This document shows, piece by piece, positions 23,204 to 35,354 of a stretch of DNA of 64,000 bases (the stretch's first letter is position 1; every line of letters begins with the position of its first letter). The stretch comes from Sinotaia quadrata (lineage: Eukaryota > Mollusca > Gastropoda > Architaenioglossa > Viviparidae): positions 50,303,391-50,367,390 of the forward strand of contig CM054179.1 in the NCBI GenBank assembly GCA_028829895.1, written 5' to 3'. The translations under genes were made by a program, and so were the position numbers. The notes beneath the pieces were generated by a model. It ran no database searches. It was given only the letters and a program-made list of their open reading frames with translations, and was not told where the DNA came from.

Positions 23204-25605
23204 GTATGTGCAAATAGAATAAATGACCAAACTCTACCAGACTCTACTGCTGACAATGAATTTGATTCTCTTGGTGTAATATGTTGGTATATCATAACTT
23301 CAGAACACATTTACAAAAGATTTATTTAAAAGACAGAAAAATGAAAAAAAAAAAAGACCTATCTTTCTGTCAGTTCCAGATACATTTAAGTGAAAAGAAA
23401 GTCTTGGGAAAATGTCAAGGCGTGGCATTTAGCAGTACTGTGTTTGTGACATTTCAATCAGGTAGCATACCCTATATGATGTAGTTCAAGGTAAGGGGAA
23501 AAACCCATAAAATGTGCAGGCACCTTATGCAAACTGGTAAAAAATAAACATGAAAAAAACAAATAGATAGATATTGATAAATGCAGTGAGCATATGCTTA
23601 ACACTGAGCAACCTTGCAAGTGAAATTTCTACAAGTATAAGTATACGTTGGTTAGGTATTGCCTATATGCTGGTGAATGCTATATGTAAATTATACATTT
23701 ATTTGCAAAGTTTATATATACATACACTCTAAGAGGCAATTTAAAAAATAATATTCTACAATGTGCAATGGTTTGAAAATGTCATGGAGTTATTCCTGAG
23801 TTTAACATGCAAATGTTTGGAAATGTCTAAGCGTTATTTTCAAGAAGACAATTCTCATCATGCTAATTTCTATAATGAAAATATAATTTCTAAAATAAAA
23901 ATGCAAGCTAATAAAACAAAATAGTAGCATCAGTATCATAATCTCACTTTATTTAACAATATCTACTTTATTTGTGCAATTTTTTAGTTCTGTTTTGTTT
24001 ATAAAGCTACACAGAGAGAGAGAGAGTATAAACATTAACAATTTGAATAACACCGAAACATAATGTTAGAAAAAGCATGTATTCATTATACAGATATAGT
24101 TGTAAAATATCACTACATACGATAGTCCCTTTAAGGCAATTTCACCTAACTGTATTAACAACCTTAGTATGAAACAGGTTTGAAAAAAATTAGTATCCAA
24201 TGCAGTTAAATTTTAATATCATTAATAACATGACAAAAGTAAAACAAAACTGATGGAATGTTAACTAAATCATTAAATATAAAGAATTAAATAGAGTAAA
24301 ATAAAGGTTGCTTAAAATAAAGTTTTAATAGTATAGTGTAAACTATGTGTTTTCAACATCCAACCTCGGTATGTCGAGAATAATATAAATTTCAAAGAAA
24401 AAAACCAGTGTTATTCATGAATAACATTCACAATATCCACAGTAGTGATTTTGTAAATAGCATGTGCTTTCAAAAGGAACTGTAAGTCTTCTTGTTAACA
24501 AACTTCTTGTGTGCTTGTAAGGTTCACAGAAATCAGTAACTTTTACAGAAATGTCAGCTATACAAAATATTTTGTAACACTAGTTATAAGCTTGCATAAA
24601 TCTTATTCATAAGAAGATGCAATATAATATGTAAATGTATATAATAATTAATGCAAAAATAAAAGTAAAACAAATTCAATACCTGTGTGTGTCAACATAC
24701 TGTTAAATGTATGCATTTTATGTGGTTGTTTTACTAATTTCTGCTGTAAGTATCTGTTAAGTTTAACACACTGTAAAAAATTCTAGTAGAATGACTTGAT
24801 TAGTTTGCCATTTATAATATTTATAAATACAAAAAAGCATAACACCACTGAAGCAATTAATTAAAACAGGAGGGATGGAATCATTATTGCAATATTTCAT
24901 GTTAAAAAATGTAAACACAAATATTATACATTTATAAATAAAGTATATGAATTACTTTTCATCCAGGTTTTGGAGCTTATATTTTATCTGGCTTTGTAAT
25001 AGAAAATGCAAGGAAAGCACAAAACACCACATAAAGAGATTGTTTTTCAAAAACAAAATTTGCAAAAATGAAATTACAGAAAGAATATTTTTATTGCAAA
25101 TCAATCAGCGCAAACTGGCTGGATTAAAAAAAAATCACATAAAAAGTAATCTAATAAAACAAATCTCTTAATCTCCTCTCAGAACAGGTTAAGCCTCACC
25201 AAAACTATTAAAATGTAACTTTAAAAACAAAGTGTGTAAGATATTTACATTTAACCTCTGAACAGCTCTTAAGGACCTTGTGCATCACATGACAAAACTG
25301 TTTGTCATTATATGGTAACAAAAAGTATAGCAAGAAAACTAACTTTTGTTTATCTGATGTTTTAAATTAATATATTGTTTTAAAAAGCTGATAGATATTT
25401 TTCAGTTTCTGAGATAAAGTGTACAAGACAAAAGAAAAAGACTTTTGCATGTGATATATTTTCTGCATTTCTGAGATATGAAGAATATATAATTATTATA
25501 TAATTATAAACATCTTTTTATATGCTTCTGTGGTATGGAAAATTAATTATACAATTATTTAAAATAAGCTAAAACATCCTCCAGTAAATGAAGTTACAGA
25601 TTTTA

Positions 25606-25904
25606 CATGACTAGTAGAGAATAGGTTAAAATAAGCTAAAAGCATCAGTGGAAAATGAAAGAAGTTTCATATTTAAATGACTAGCAGAGAATGAGTTAAA
25701 ATTAGTTATAATATTAATGGAAGAGTAACAGTCAAATACTGTAAATGACTAGCAGAGAATGAATTAAAATAAGTTATAAGAATAATGGAAGAGGAACAGT
25801 CAAATATTGTAAATGAATAGCAGGGAATGAGTTAAAATAGGTTTTAAGATAATGGAAGAGGAACAGAATCATATTGTAAATGACTAGCAGAGAATGGGTT
25901 AAAA
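25606..25904 (+). repeat. Minisatellite, unit about 65 bp, five copies
   Basis: Units start 'atgactagcagagaatgagtt' (variants) and contain 'aatggaagaggaacag'. The first copy is the most diverged. Confidence 0.9.
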
Positions 25905-28479
25905 TGAATCACAAACTTTGGGGAAAAAAAAAGTTGATGTTGAGTACTGAGTTTAAATTTTAATATTTTTAATCTTTTTAAAATGAACCCATTTCCCATT
26001 TGATTGCATGTGCAAACAGATTTTCACCAAATGGAGACAAAACAGTGCAAATGTCAACTTTATAATAGTTGATGTTTCAGAACTGCTTGTCTACCATACT
26101 GAATCTTTAAATGCAGTTTATTCTTTTCAGCATCCAGTCCCATGGACATGTATGTCACTGTTTAAGCCAAATTCATCAAAATAAATCGAAATTATTTTTC
26201 TTTGTGAAAGAAAGCTATTATTACACCTAAGAAATAAATATAGCCGTATTCCTGTAGATACACATAATATTTTTCTTCAAATAAAAATATGACATTGATG
26301 TAGTAGGTATCTACAATTCCCTGACAGAATGGGTAGATAATTCACAAAACAATATAAAAGAGGTGTAATTCACCATGCAACATAAAAGGTTGCACATTGA
26401 TCCCAGTCATGTCTCCTACACAATTTCAAATAAGCATCAGTTAACACATACATTATTTATGGTCCCTGGGTTGTGGTGAGGAGGTGAGGGGGGACATTCA
26501 CAAAATGTTCACTAATTGTTTGCCACTAACTTCTGCAGCAAAATGTAAAATTAGTGGTTGACCACTGAGGTATGCTCATCCATTCAACTGCAACTATAAA
26601 ATAAATCATCAATTTCTTACATTAATTCAATGATTCAGCAATATTGCATGAAAGCATAAGTGGTACGCTTCTAGTTCAAATATTACATCTCTCATACACA
26701 CATACTACTCACACATTCAAAATGCTCAAGTTTAAGGTTAACAACCATTAATAAGTGGTTAGCTGAACAAAACTGAAGCATCTGAATAAAGCTGGTTAGT
26801 TTAACAAAACCGCAGAATTTGTTTAAGAGTTTTCGCCTGTAGTAGCAGTAGTTGTCTTCATAAAAATAATCTGTAAATAATAAAATAATCTGTGTTTAAG
26901 GCGCACGAGCACATTTACAAAAATACATCAACTTCCGTATGAAAAGCTGAAGCATGACAATGGAAGCCACAGGTAAACTGGTTTGTGACTGGATGATCAC
27001 AAAGGTAAGAAGAACATTACAAGCATAAAATAACATGCCAGGTGTAGCAGATGAAAATATGGCTAAGACTGACAAAGCCAGCCTAATTTAGACAAACCCC
27101 ATTTACCATCAAAAACATTACAGCTTCAAAATTCGTACCCTGTTAATTGACTAAAATAACAACTACCCTCAAAAAAAACAAACAAACAAAAATCTAATAA
27201 ATAAAACATTAAATTATGTGTACACAAAATAAAAATTTATACATTAAACGAGATTCTGAAAGTATAACAAGTTGTCAACAAATTAAAGAAAAAAATTAAA
27301 TAAAGATTTTCTAAAGTAAACTAACGAAAATAAATAAAAAACTAAACAATGACTATATAAAAGCAATCTGAAACTATAAATTAAAACATACATTTTCATA
27401 GGCTGTATTAATGACATGAAACAGTTTAAATGCCAGATAATAGCTAAATTTCACAATTCTTATCTTCAAAAAAACAACACGTGCATAATTTACAAACTGT
27501 ACGACTGTCAACTACATCAGTAATCACAAATATATATATATAATATAAAAATTAAAAATTAAATGCAAAACTAATATTGCTAAAAATGCAATAGCACCTA
27601 ATAAAGCTAAAAGATGAAAACAACAAACTGTAACAAAATTAAACAAAGAAGAAACATTTAATACTGTTTCACAAAGACATTTGTATGCTTTTGTAATTTT
27701 ACACGTCACTAAAATCAAACATACCCAGGAACACACTTAAATATTTGTGAATTCCAGAGTTCCGTTTAGGAACCAAAACTTTGGAATTACTTACCCCATA
27801 AAAATAAAATTATCAATACTGGTTTTGGTGGATTTCAACTTGTAAAGAATAAAATATAAAATGCTTAAAACACAACCAAAGAGAGTAATAATGAAAAAAG
27901 ATAAAACCAATATGCTAAAGAACAGCAAAAAGCCTCATAGCAATGCTTGCTTAATTATCCAATGACCAGAAATGCATACAAATATAGTGTACTAGCTGCA
28001 GCCAGAAATATATTTTATCTCTTTACATTTTTTATTTAATTCATTTGCTACTTACAATTATTTCTTCATTATAAATTTAGTTATCAATGAAATTAACTAT
28101 TTTCCATTATTCAGATGGCAAATGTAATTTATTTCTTGTACTTTTGACATTTGACATGTCCTTTTTAATTCCTTTTATATATATTATGTTTCTGAAGAAT
28201 ACTCAAGTCAATACTACATACTTTGCACTTTTTTGTTGCTATTGTATTAAAATAATAAATACCTGGCTTGGTTGTCAATGAAAATTAGTTCTGAACATTA
28301 TGTGTTAGTCAATACAAATACTGGATATTTAGTGCTTAGCACTAGCAAATAAAAATAATGCATAAATGGAGGGAATCAACAAAATTACTAGACACGTTTA
28401 GGTGATGGCAAGTGCAAAACATGATAAGCATAGACTCAAAGAACCATCCAAAAGACCAAAAAGTAAAGTATCATTGCAT

Positions 28480-28665
28480 GCTCTAGCGTTATCTATGCTA
28501 TTTGAGGCATGCTAAATGAAAAATCTGTTTTAAAATATCCCATTAATGGTAATGCAAACAAAAGATTATACCAAATAGTAAAATCTCATTGCATGCTAGG
28601 CTAACTGAACAACATTACAAGAACAATTTGTTTTAAAATATTCCATTAATGGTATTGCAAACATA
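28480..28665 (+). repeat. Diverged direct duplication of about 100 bp
   Basis: 'tcattgcatgct' followed by 'ctgttttaaaatat.ccattaatggta(a/t)tgcaaac' occurs twice. Confidence 0.7.
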
Positions 28666-31189
28666 TGAGCTTTTAAATTTTTTTTCAAATTATTTTTTAT
28701 AAATCTAAATGTACAGCACATTCACAGGTAATTAAAAAATTAAAACATTCTTATAACTGCAAAGTAAACTCATTACAAGAAAAAAGCTTCCTAAAGTATT
28801 AAAATGCATGATATATCAAAGTATTACAAATCATTTAGAGTTAATTGAAAATAAAACAAACAAAATGAGAACAAACACTTAATGTAACTAAACTACAAAT
28901 TAAATGTTAAGAAAATATATACACAAGAAAACAATTTTCAAAAATCATTCCACTTAATGAATGAAAAGCTACAAATAATACACTCAGAAAATACTAATGT
29001 TTGTAAAGGGACTTATACAACAGAAGAAAAAGTAAAATTTTCTTTCAGGATTGTTTTTGTTTATTCAAGGTATAAAGAGATTAATGGTTTTATAACTGTA
29101 AATATTACAATTAAAATAATGGATCCCAATTATGTCTTTAAACAAATATATTTAAGTTTATCTTGTACAGAACTATAAAACTTTTAAAATGTGCATTTTT
29201 ATTTTCAAAGCCAAGCATAATAATAAAAATAGACTTCTTATTAATTTTTTTACAATATTTATGTTTCTAAACCGCTAAATTAATCACTTTCACCAAAAAG
29301 AAAATTGTTGTAAACATACTTAAGTTTTTGAAATAAATTAGATGTGAATAATTTTAAAGCAAAGTGTAAATTGTAATGAACTTATTCAAAATATTTTTGT
29401 CCACATCTTTTACTTTTTGCAGTCTATTAATAATTCATTAATAAATAATAATATAAAATACACCTTTGATAAGATGAATCCTGTCAAATCTCACTCTGTG
29501 GCAGTTTAAATCTTTGTTTATTATCAAACTTCAAGCAATTTAAAAACAAATCAGTCATTTTGAAAACCCAAAACTTTTTCTATAGTCTTTGGCTTTTTAT
29601 ATATTTTTTAATGTAGATGATCTTTTGATTAAATCACAATAACTTCTGAAATTATTTTCTTTTCTTTTTTTGAAAAAAGATGGCAAACATTGTAAGACAA
29701 GTGAAATTTCCTGTAAGACAGTGGAAAACACCTGATTCATTAAAGACAAAATACTGCTTTTCAGTTTCATACAGTTCTTATCACCTTTCACTATGCCCTA
29801 ACAAAACGACATAACTGTTAAATTAAATTTGCATTCCATCACTAAATTAAATAAACTCAAAGAAATTGTATTCACATATTTTTGTCTGTTTCATGCACTC
29901 TTTAAAACTGTGGGACAGTCACAGAATATGCACATGAAGGAGATAACAATGACAATGATTCTTGTCTTCTGCTTTTTCTTCACTGGAAGAAAGTAAATCA
30001 AAAATAATTTATGATTTTAAAGAAAATGCAACTTGATTTTTTTGCTACAATCCTGCACACTTATGTTAAAGTTTTAACTCTGCTGTAAATATTTCTTAAA
30101 AAATGCCTGAATGACATCAATACTGAATAACATAAGGGGCTGAGTATTGAGCTGTAACATTTGAGCGATGTATTCATAAAATAGCGATGTATTTATAAAA
30201 TATAAACATTTTGTAAATGGGCTTATGTATTTTTGTTTACAATAATTAACAATAAATGTACATAAAATAAGAAAGAGAAGATGGTAAGAGATGTTACCTT
30301 TCTGTTTTGCAGTTATATTTTTTAACTCAAAATTACAGAGAAAGTGATTAATAAAAGTTCAACCAAAATAGAGGGTAACAAACAAATGATAGTAAATTCA
30401 CTTCACTGTTTAATAGTACTTCACTTTAATATGCATCAAAATTTAATTTTCCATTTTCTTTTACTTTTATAAAACAGAATTAGATCATGGTGGCATAATC
30501 AGATGTCTAATCACTAAGCATGTTTTAATCATATACAAAATAAGAATAATTTAAAACTGAAATACAGAAATAATATAGTACAGAAAAAGTCTGCACATTT
30601 TTATTCTTTTAGTTGAAAATTCTGACTCATAAAAATAATTGTTTTAACTGGTTAGTTAGTCTTTTAAAAAAATGTCAATTTAAAAACATAACCAAAATAC
30701 ATAGAAATCATCCTCCAGTTTAAAATTTATTTGTTAGATAGCTAACGTGTAGGAGAAAGTCTAAAAATAAACTAATATATAATTAAGATATATATACCCA
30801 TCTTAAGTGTGAGCAATTTGTAGCAGAATGAGCAGTTAGACACAAAGCATTTTACCAACAAATTTTGTAAAATGTTATATATAAAGTTGTTTTTTTTAAA
30901 AGTGATAATAAATGACACATAAGCGACACATAATTTCAGTTTAAGTGCTTGAAATATTTGTTCAGATACATAAAACACAATTTGTGTTACACAAATCAGC
31001 TGTCCATTGTGGTATATTCATATCTGGAATGATATTCATAAAGTTTCAAAATCTCATTTGGCCTCATTTCCATTGATCTCATTCCCTTAAAGTTGGATCA
31101 CCTTGTCTCGTGATCATTAAAAGATACGTTTTTTTTTTATAAAATGTGTTCTTGGTCCAGTGCACTTAGCCAACAATGGTTAGTGAAAT

Positions 31190-31333
31190 TTAAACATTAG
31201 CTGTAGCATCAGTCTTATCTTCTGAAGCTGGTTGAGTCTCAACACTGGGTGTCCCGGCTGGAGAAACATCAGACTTGACTGCAGCAGGTTCTATAGGGGT
31301 TTTCTCCCCTTTAGGGCTAGCATCAGATATAGC
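31190..31333 (-). CDS. Fas2/NCAM-like: NCAM/Fas2-like gene, last cytoplasmic-tail exon with stop
   Basis: The acceptor in sense is 'tttctcatag'. The exon starts in phase 0 (AISDASPKGEK), encodes 47 residues rich in Pro, Ser, Thr, Ala, Glu and Lys, and ends ASEDKTDATANV with TAA. The composition resembles the disordered C-terminal end of vertebrate NCAM (acidic, TPxP-rich). The very C-terminus (TANV) is not a canonical class I PDZ ligand, because position -2 is Ala. This differs from Drosophila Fas2, whose tail binds Dlg through its C-terminus. Assembled with exons 32,114-32,231, 33,079-33,120 and 34,457-34,661, all phases agree. Confidence 0.8.
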   Translation of the reverse strand, partial: AISDASPKGEKTPIEPAAVKSDVSPAGTPSVETQPASEDKTDATANV

Positions 31334-31394
31334 CTATGAGAAATAAGACAAAATTCAATAAAACTGTCTCAAGTGGGATAAACAAGGATGCTGT

Positions 31395-31665
31395 GAGTAT
31401 AATGTACATTAATTAATTCTCATTACTGAATACGATGTAAATTAATTAATTCTAACTAGTGAGTATGATGTTAAAAATTAATTCTTGCTGGTGAGTATAA
31501 TGTAAATTAATTCTCACCAATATGATGTAAATTAATTCATTCTCTTTATTCTCACTAGTGAGTATAATGTAAATTAATTCTCACCAGTATGATGTAAATT
31601 AATTCTCACCAGTCTGATGTAAATTAATTCTCACTAGTGAGTATGATGTAAATTAATTCTCTCTT
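31395..31665 (+). repeat. Minisatellite with palindromic core, unit about 30 bp
   Basis: About nine variable units of 'gatgtaaattaattct' plus 'cactagtgagtat'. Several contain the perfect palindrome CTCACTAGTGAG. Intronic, between the last two tail exons. Confidence 0.9.
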
Positions 31666-32113
31666 GATGAATATCAACAGTGACAAAAAAATTTAGTAAT
31701 AAATAATAAAGAAAAACTCACAGAAGCAGAATAGTTAAATAAAAATTGTTGGATGAATCAGTAACAACACTGACTTCTTCCTTCAAATCCTTCTGACATT
31801 TTTAATAAGAGCTTTAATAAACAAGGTATCCCATTGTGATTTTGACAAATAGTGTGAGCACTTTAAACTAAGGAATCAACATAACCAAAGAATCAAACAG
31901 GAACGCATAAATACATACAATATTAGAATTTGTGTATAGTTTTCTATTACTAATTACTGGTGTACTAACAGAAAAAAATTAATGAAATATACTGTTCTTC
32001 CTTAAAAAACACATTAATAATAAAAAAGATTACTCAAAAATGTGAGCACAATATTATAAAAGTGGAACAATTGTAGAAGAGAGAATAAAAATGTGGGAAA
32101 AGTGAAATATTAC

Positions 32114-32231
32114 TGGTTCAGCTAATTTTTCTTCCTTGTCTTCAGGTTCGAGCTCTTTTTTTTCTGGGCTCTCCGTTTCAGCTTCATCTGCCACTTCTGC
32201 CTCCTTGCTAACCTCATTTTCCGTTCTCAAG
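32114..32231 (-). CDS. Fas2/NCAM-like: NCAM/Fas2-like gene, cytoplasmic-tail exon (acidic, Glu-rich)
   Basis: The acceptor in sense is 'ccttttgtaacag' and the donor GTAATA. It enters in phase 2 and leaves in phase 0, encoding 39 residues from LRTENEVSKEAEVADEAETE to KLAEP. The segment is strongly charged, rich in Glu and Lys and disordered-looking, as in NCAM tails, which bind cytoskeletal and signalling partners. No kinase or phosphatase motif is present. Confidence 0.8.
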
Positions 32232-32588
32232 CTGTTACAAAAGGTAGGTAAAAAATTTGAACCAAAAACTGTATAAATTGTGACCATTTATCCATTTTCA
32301 TTTTCTTTGGTAAAGTGATTGCTAATAAATATGCTGTTTAACTCTTTACCGGGCAGACATTTTTCCCTTTTTTAGCTCTAAACGGGCAAGATTTTTCAGG
32401 ATTTCAGTGAGATTTAGGGTTATTTGTTTATTACAGTATTCTGTTGTTTTTTAATAGTTTTTTCTTATATTTTCTCATCTTTCTTTTATCCCAGTGATGT
32501 TAGTGTACGTTTCAAAAAAAAGCCTTCTGAAAACAACAATAAAGAAATATGCCATTTTTATGTTACAACTAAAATAAATAATAATAAA

Positions 32589-32844
32589 AATAATAAGTCT
32601 TTACTGAGGTTATTTACACCTATAAAGAAATAATAATAAATCTTTACCGAGGTTATTTACACCTATAAAGAAACAATAATAAATCTTTACCGAGGTTATT
32701 TACACCTATAAAGAAACAATAATAAATCTTTACCGAGGTTATTTACACCTATAAAGAAACAATAATAAATCTTTACCGAGGTTATTTACACCTATAAAGA
32801 AATAATAATAAATCTTTACCGAGGTTATTTACACCTATAAAGAA
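32589..32844 (+). repeat. Minisatellite, 43-bp unit, six copies, each an imperfect hairpin
   Basis: Unit 'aataaatctttaccgaggtt' plus 'atttacacctataaagaaacaat'. Within it CTTTA..AGGT pairs with ACCT..TAAAG around a 7-nt loop, with a small internal loop. Copies are almost identical. Confidence 0.95.
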
Positions 32845-33078
32845 AAGCAAAGAACAAACACTAATGTGCACACCATTTTTTTGCAAGTGATTTTACAAAA
32901 TAACACCTTATGCAGCTAACATTTTAAAGTAATTAAACAATACCAGCAAGATAACCCACATCTCTCACCCTTTTAGACTTGCTTAAAAATAAATAAACAT
33001 TGGCAGAAATCAGATACAGTTGTTTTGGTGGAATAGAATAATAAGTGCCATTTATTTGTCAGTCAAACATTTACTTAC

Positions 33079-33120
33079 TCTTCTTTCTCTTTATCCAGCA
33101 GCTTAGTAGCAGCTTCATCC
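33079..33120 (-). CDS. Fas2/NCAM-like: NCAM/Fas2-like gene, 42-nt cytoplasmic micro-exon
   Basis: The acceptor is 'cccatgtaccag' after a long CT-rich tract and the donor is a strong GTAAGT. Phase 2 at both ends, so it is a symmetric exon that can be skipped without a frameshift. It encodes DEAATKLLDKEKE plus split codons. The phase match with the TM exon (ends gat-gg) and the next tail exon is exact. It may be alternatively spliced. Confidence 0.75.
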
Positions 33121-34272
33121 CTGGTACATGGGAGAAAAAGAGAAGAGACAAAGACGAATAAATTGGCATGAATCTGTTCCTGTATTAGGGCTCTCTTTTC
33201 TTGTTAATATTGAGAAAACAAATTACACTATCAATACACGTTCAAAAGTATTTACTTTCACTTAAAAATCAACATTTAATTAATAACTTTATATATAAAT
33301 TAAAAAATACAAAATGTTCAGGCACACAACAGACTTGCACATATAATCATTTATACTGAGGTATAGTTGTACCTTTCCTAATACTTACCTCCCCTAACAT
33401 AATACTTATGTACTACATATAGTGGTCTGTGTTTACATGTTCACGTGCACAGCCAGTAAGAAGTCTTGCAAATCCATAGACAATTAACAACTTGAGAAAC
33501 ATGTTCTCAACACTTTATGAATAGATTCTAAAGATTTAGCATGCAAACTAAGATGCTAAAATATTGATAATAATTAGAGAATTAAGATCAATATTGCAGT
33601 AACAAGATAAAGCACAAACTTTAGTACACTGTAAAAAGTTCAATACAACAGTCGTGAGTAGATTCACGTATTCAAAGAAACATGCCCTCTTAACCTGAAT
33701 AAAGTAGTCCCTTTGCCTTGACAAATCATATTCACAAAATCTTACTGGATGAATGGATTTTATTAACATACAGCATGTATATTTTTGAGTGATGAAAGAA
33801 AAGGCCAATTCAGATAAATTTTATTTTTAAGTTGGAGAGTAGTTTTCATATTATATCTTCTATTTATCAATATATAAAATACAACAGTTCATATAAACTG
33901 AATGTCTGCAGAACTCACGTGATAAAGACGGGCATAAATAACAATAACAAACCCAAGTTACAATAGCAGTTAGAATTTCTTATGTTGGATCATTGTCTTT
34001 GAAATTATAATACAAATGATACTGATAGCACAAATGTATAGATAAAATTATCTCTAAATATGATGTTCAACCTGAATTTCTTATGTTTCATAGTCAGCTT
34101 TAAAATTATAATACAAATGATACTGATAGCACAAATGAATAGATGCTGTTCAACTGAATTTCTTATGTTTCATAGTCAGCTTTAAAATTATAAATAAATA
34201 ACCATTTATACACACACACAAACACACTGAACAAAAGCACTCAATGACTCATCTGGTTGATAATCATTATCT

Positions 34273-34448
34273 TTTAGCTTATAATATAGAAATTAACCAC
34301 TTTAGCTTAAAATACAGAAATCAACCACTTTAGCTTATAATATAGAAATCAACTACATGTACTTTAGCTTATAATATAGAAATAAACTACTTTAGCTTAT
34401 AATATAGAAATAAACTACTTTAGCTTATAATATAGAAATCAACTACTT
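34273..34448 (+). repeat. Minisatellite, unit about 27-30 bp, about six copies
   Basis: Unit 'tttagcttataatatagaaa' plus 'tcaaccac'. It ends within 10 bp of the donor of the TM exon (in sense just downstream of it). Confidence 0.9.
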
Positions 34449-34456
34449 TCACTCAC

Positions 34457-34661
34457 CCATCTTCAGGTGACTTGGTACTAATACTACCACCATCCTGTTT
34501 CTTGCAGAAGGCATTTCGTACAGTCCAAACAAGTCCACACTGTTTTGTGACACAGAAGGCAACATCCACTGCTGCGACCAAGACTAATAGCAGTACCAGG
34601 ATGATACCCAGAATTCCACCTGTGCCCAGCACAGGACCACCTGCACCCTGTGCTGGACCAA
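34457..34661 (-). CDS. Fas2/NCAM-like: NCAM/Fas2-like gene, transmembrane exon
   Basis: This exon carries the membrane anchor of a neural-cell-adhesion (NCAM, fasciclin II, apCAM) type protein. The acceptor in sense is 'gggtgtgcag' (a second AG lies 14 nt upstream) and the donor is gatgg|GTGAGT. It opens in phase 1 with a Gly-rich stretch, VGPAQGAGGPVLGTGG. The helix ILGIILVLLLVLVAAVDVAF follows, then CVTKQCGLVWTVRNAFCKK. The VD..(C/F)..xKCGL juxtamembrane pattern with clustered cysteines is what vertebrate NCAM shows straight after its membrane helix, where the cysteines are palmitoylated. Ends in phase 2. The Ig and FN3 ectodomain exons are not in the window and should lie to the right. Confidence 0.88.
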
Positions 34662-34994
34662 CTGCACACCCACATCTTGAGTTAGATTTCACAACCAACA
34701 TAGATTGCCAAACTTGCTCAACATGCAGCACTTAGCTCCCTTTAACACTGCAGTTATTTCTATTATAATAATTACATTTGCACTTAACAGTTTTCAAGTA
34801 ACAAAACACTGAAGGTGGTAATGATAATAACTATGGCATCAAAGACAGATGAGAAAGATAATGTTTCAATTAAAAGATAAGCATTAGAAATTTCAATATA
34901 AAATATACAACTTACAAGTATACATTTAGTGTAACAAGGAAAAGACAGACTTCTTTGAAGGTTTAATTCTGGATAAGATAGATCAGACCAAGTG

Positions 34995-35350
34995 ACTACA
35001 AAAAGAACTAGAACTAGAGAGGCATAATTATTGCAGAACTCTACTAAAGAACTAGAAGTATAGAGATATAATTATTACAGAACTCTACAAAAGAACCAGA
35101 ACTAAAAGGCATAATTATTGCATACCTCTACAAAAGAACCAGAACTATAGAGACATAATTATTGGAGAACTCTACTAAAGAACTAGAAGACAAAATGACT
35201 AGAATAATGAAGGATAATAATTGAAGAACTATAGAACTCTACAAAATGACTAGAATAATGAAGGCATAATAATTGAAGAACTATAGAACTCTACAAAATG
35301 ACTAGAATAATGAAGGCATAATAATTGAAGAACTATAGAACATAGAAAAG
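34995..35350 (+). repeat. Minisatellite, unit about 55-60 bp, about six diverged copies
   Basis: Units combine 'aactctac(t/a)aaagaac(t/c)ag' with 'gcataattattg'. The last copies ('aatgactagaataatgaagg') are a homogenised subfamily. Confidence 0.85.
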
Positions 35351-35354
35351 AATG

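Larger units (their letters stand above)
22155..31189 (-). other. Probable very long 3'UTR of the transmembrane NCAM/Fas2-like isoform
   Basis: Downstream, in sense, of the stop at 31,190-31,192 there is about 9 kb with no supported exon, and the minus strand is U-rich by eye. The T/A bias of the plus strand changes near 22.2 kb, where a good minus-strand poly(A) signal lies (22,170-22,175). Earlier AATAAA hexamers on the minus strand could give shorter UTRs. Two minisatellites (22.8 and 25.6 kb) lie inside it. None of the short open frames in this interval has a recognisable domain. Confidence 0.4.

Noticed and set aside
32335..32400. TTAA-ctctttaccgggcag.. as a piggyBac-type end
   Set aside because: A single end-like motif without a second end or paired TTAA of plausible spacing.
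34472..34735. Open frames on the plus strand and in another minus frame over the TM exon
   Set aside because: They are shadows of the NCAM-like transmembrane exon, whose true frame has the conserved membrane and juxtamembrane pattern and matching splice phases.
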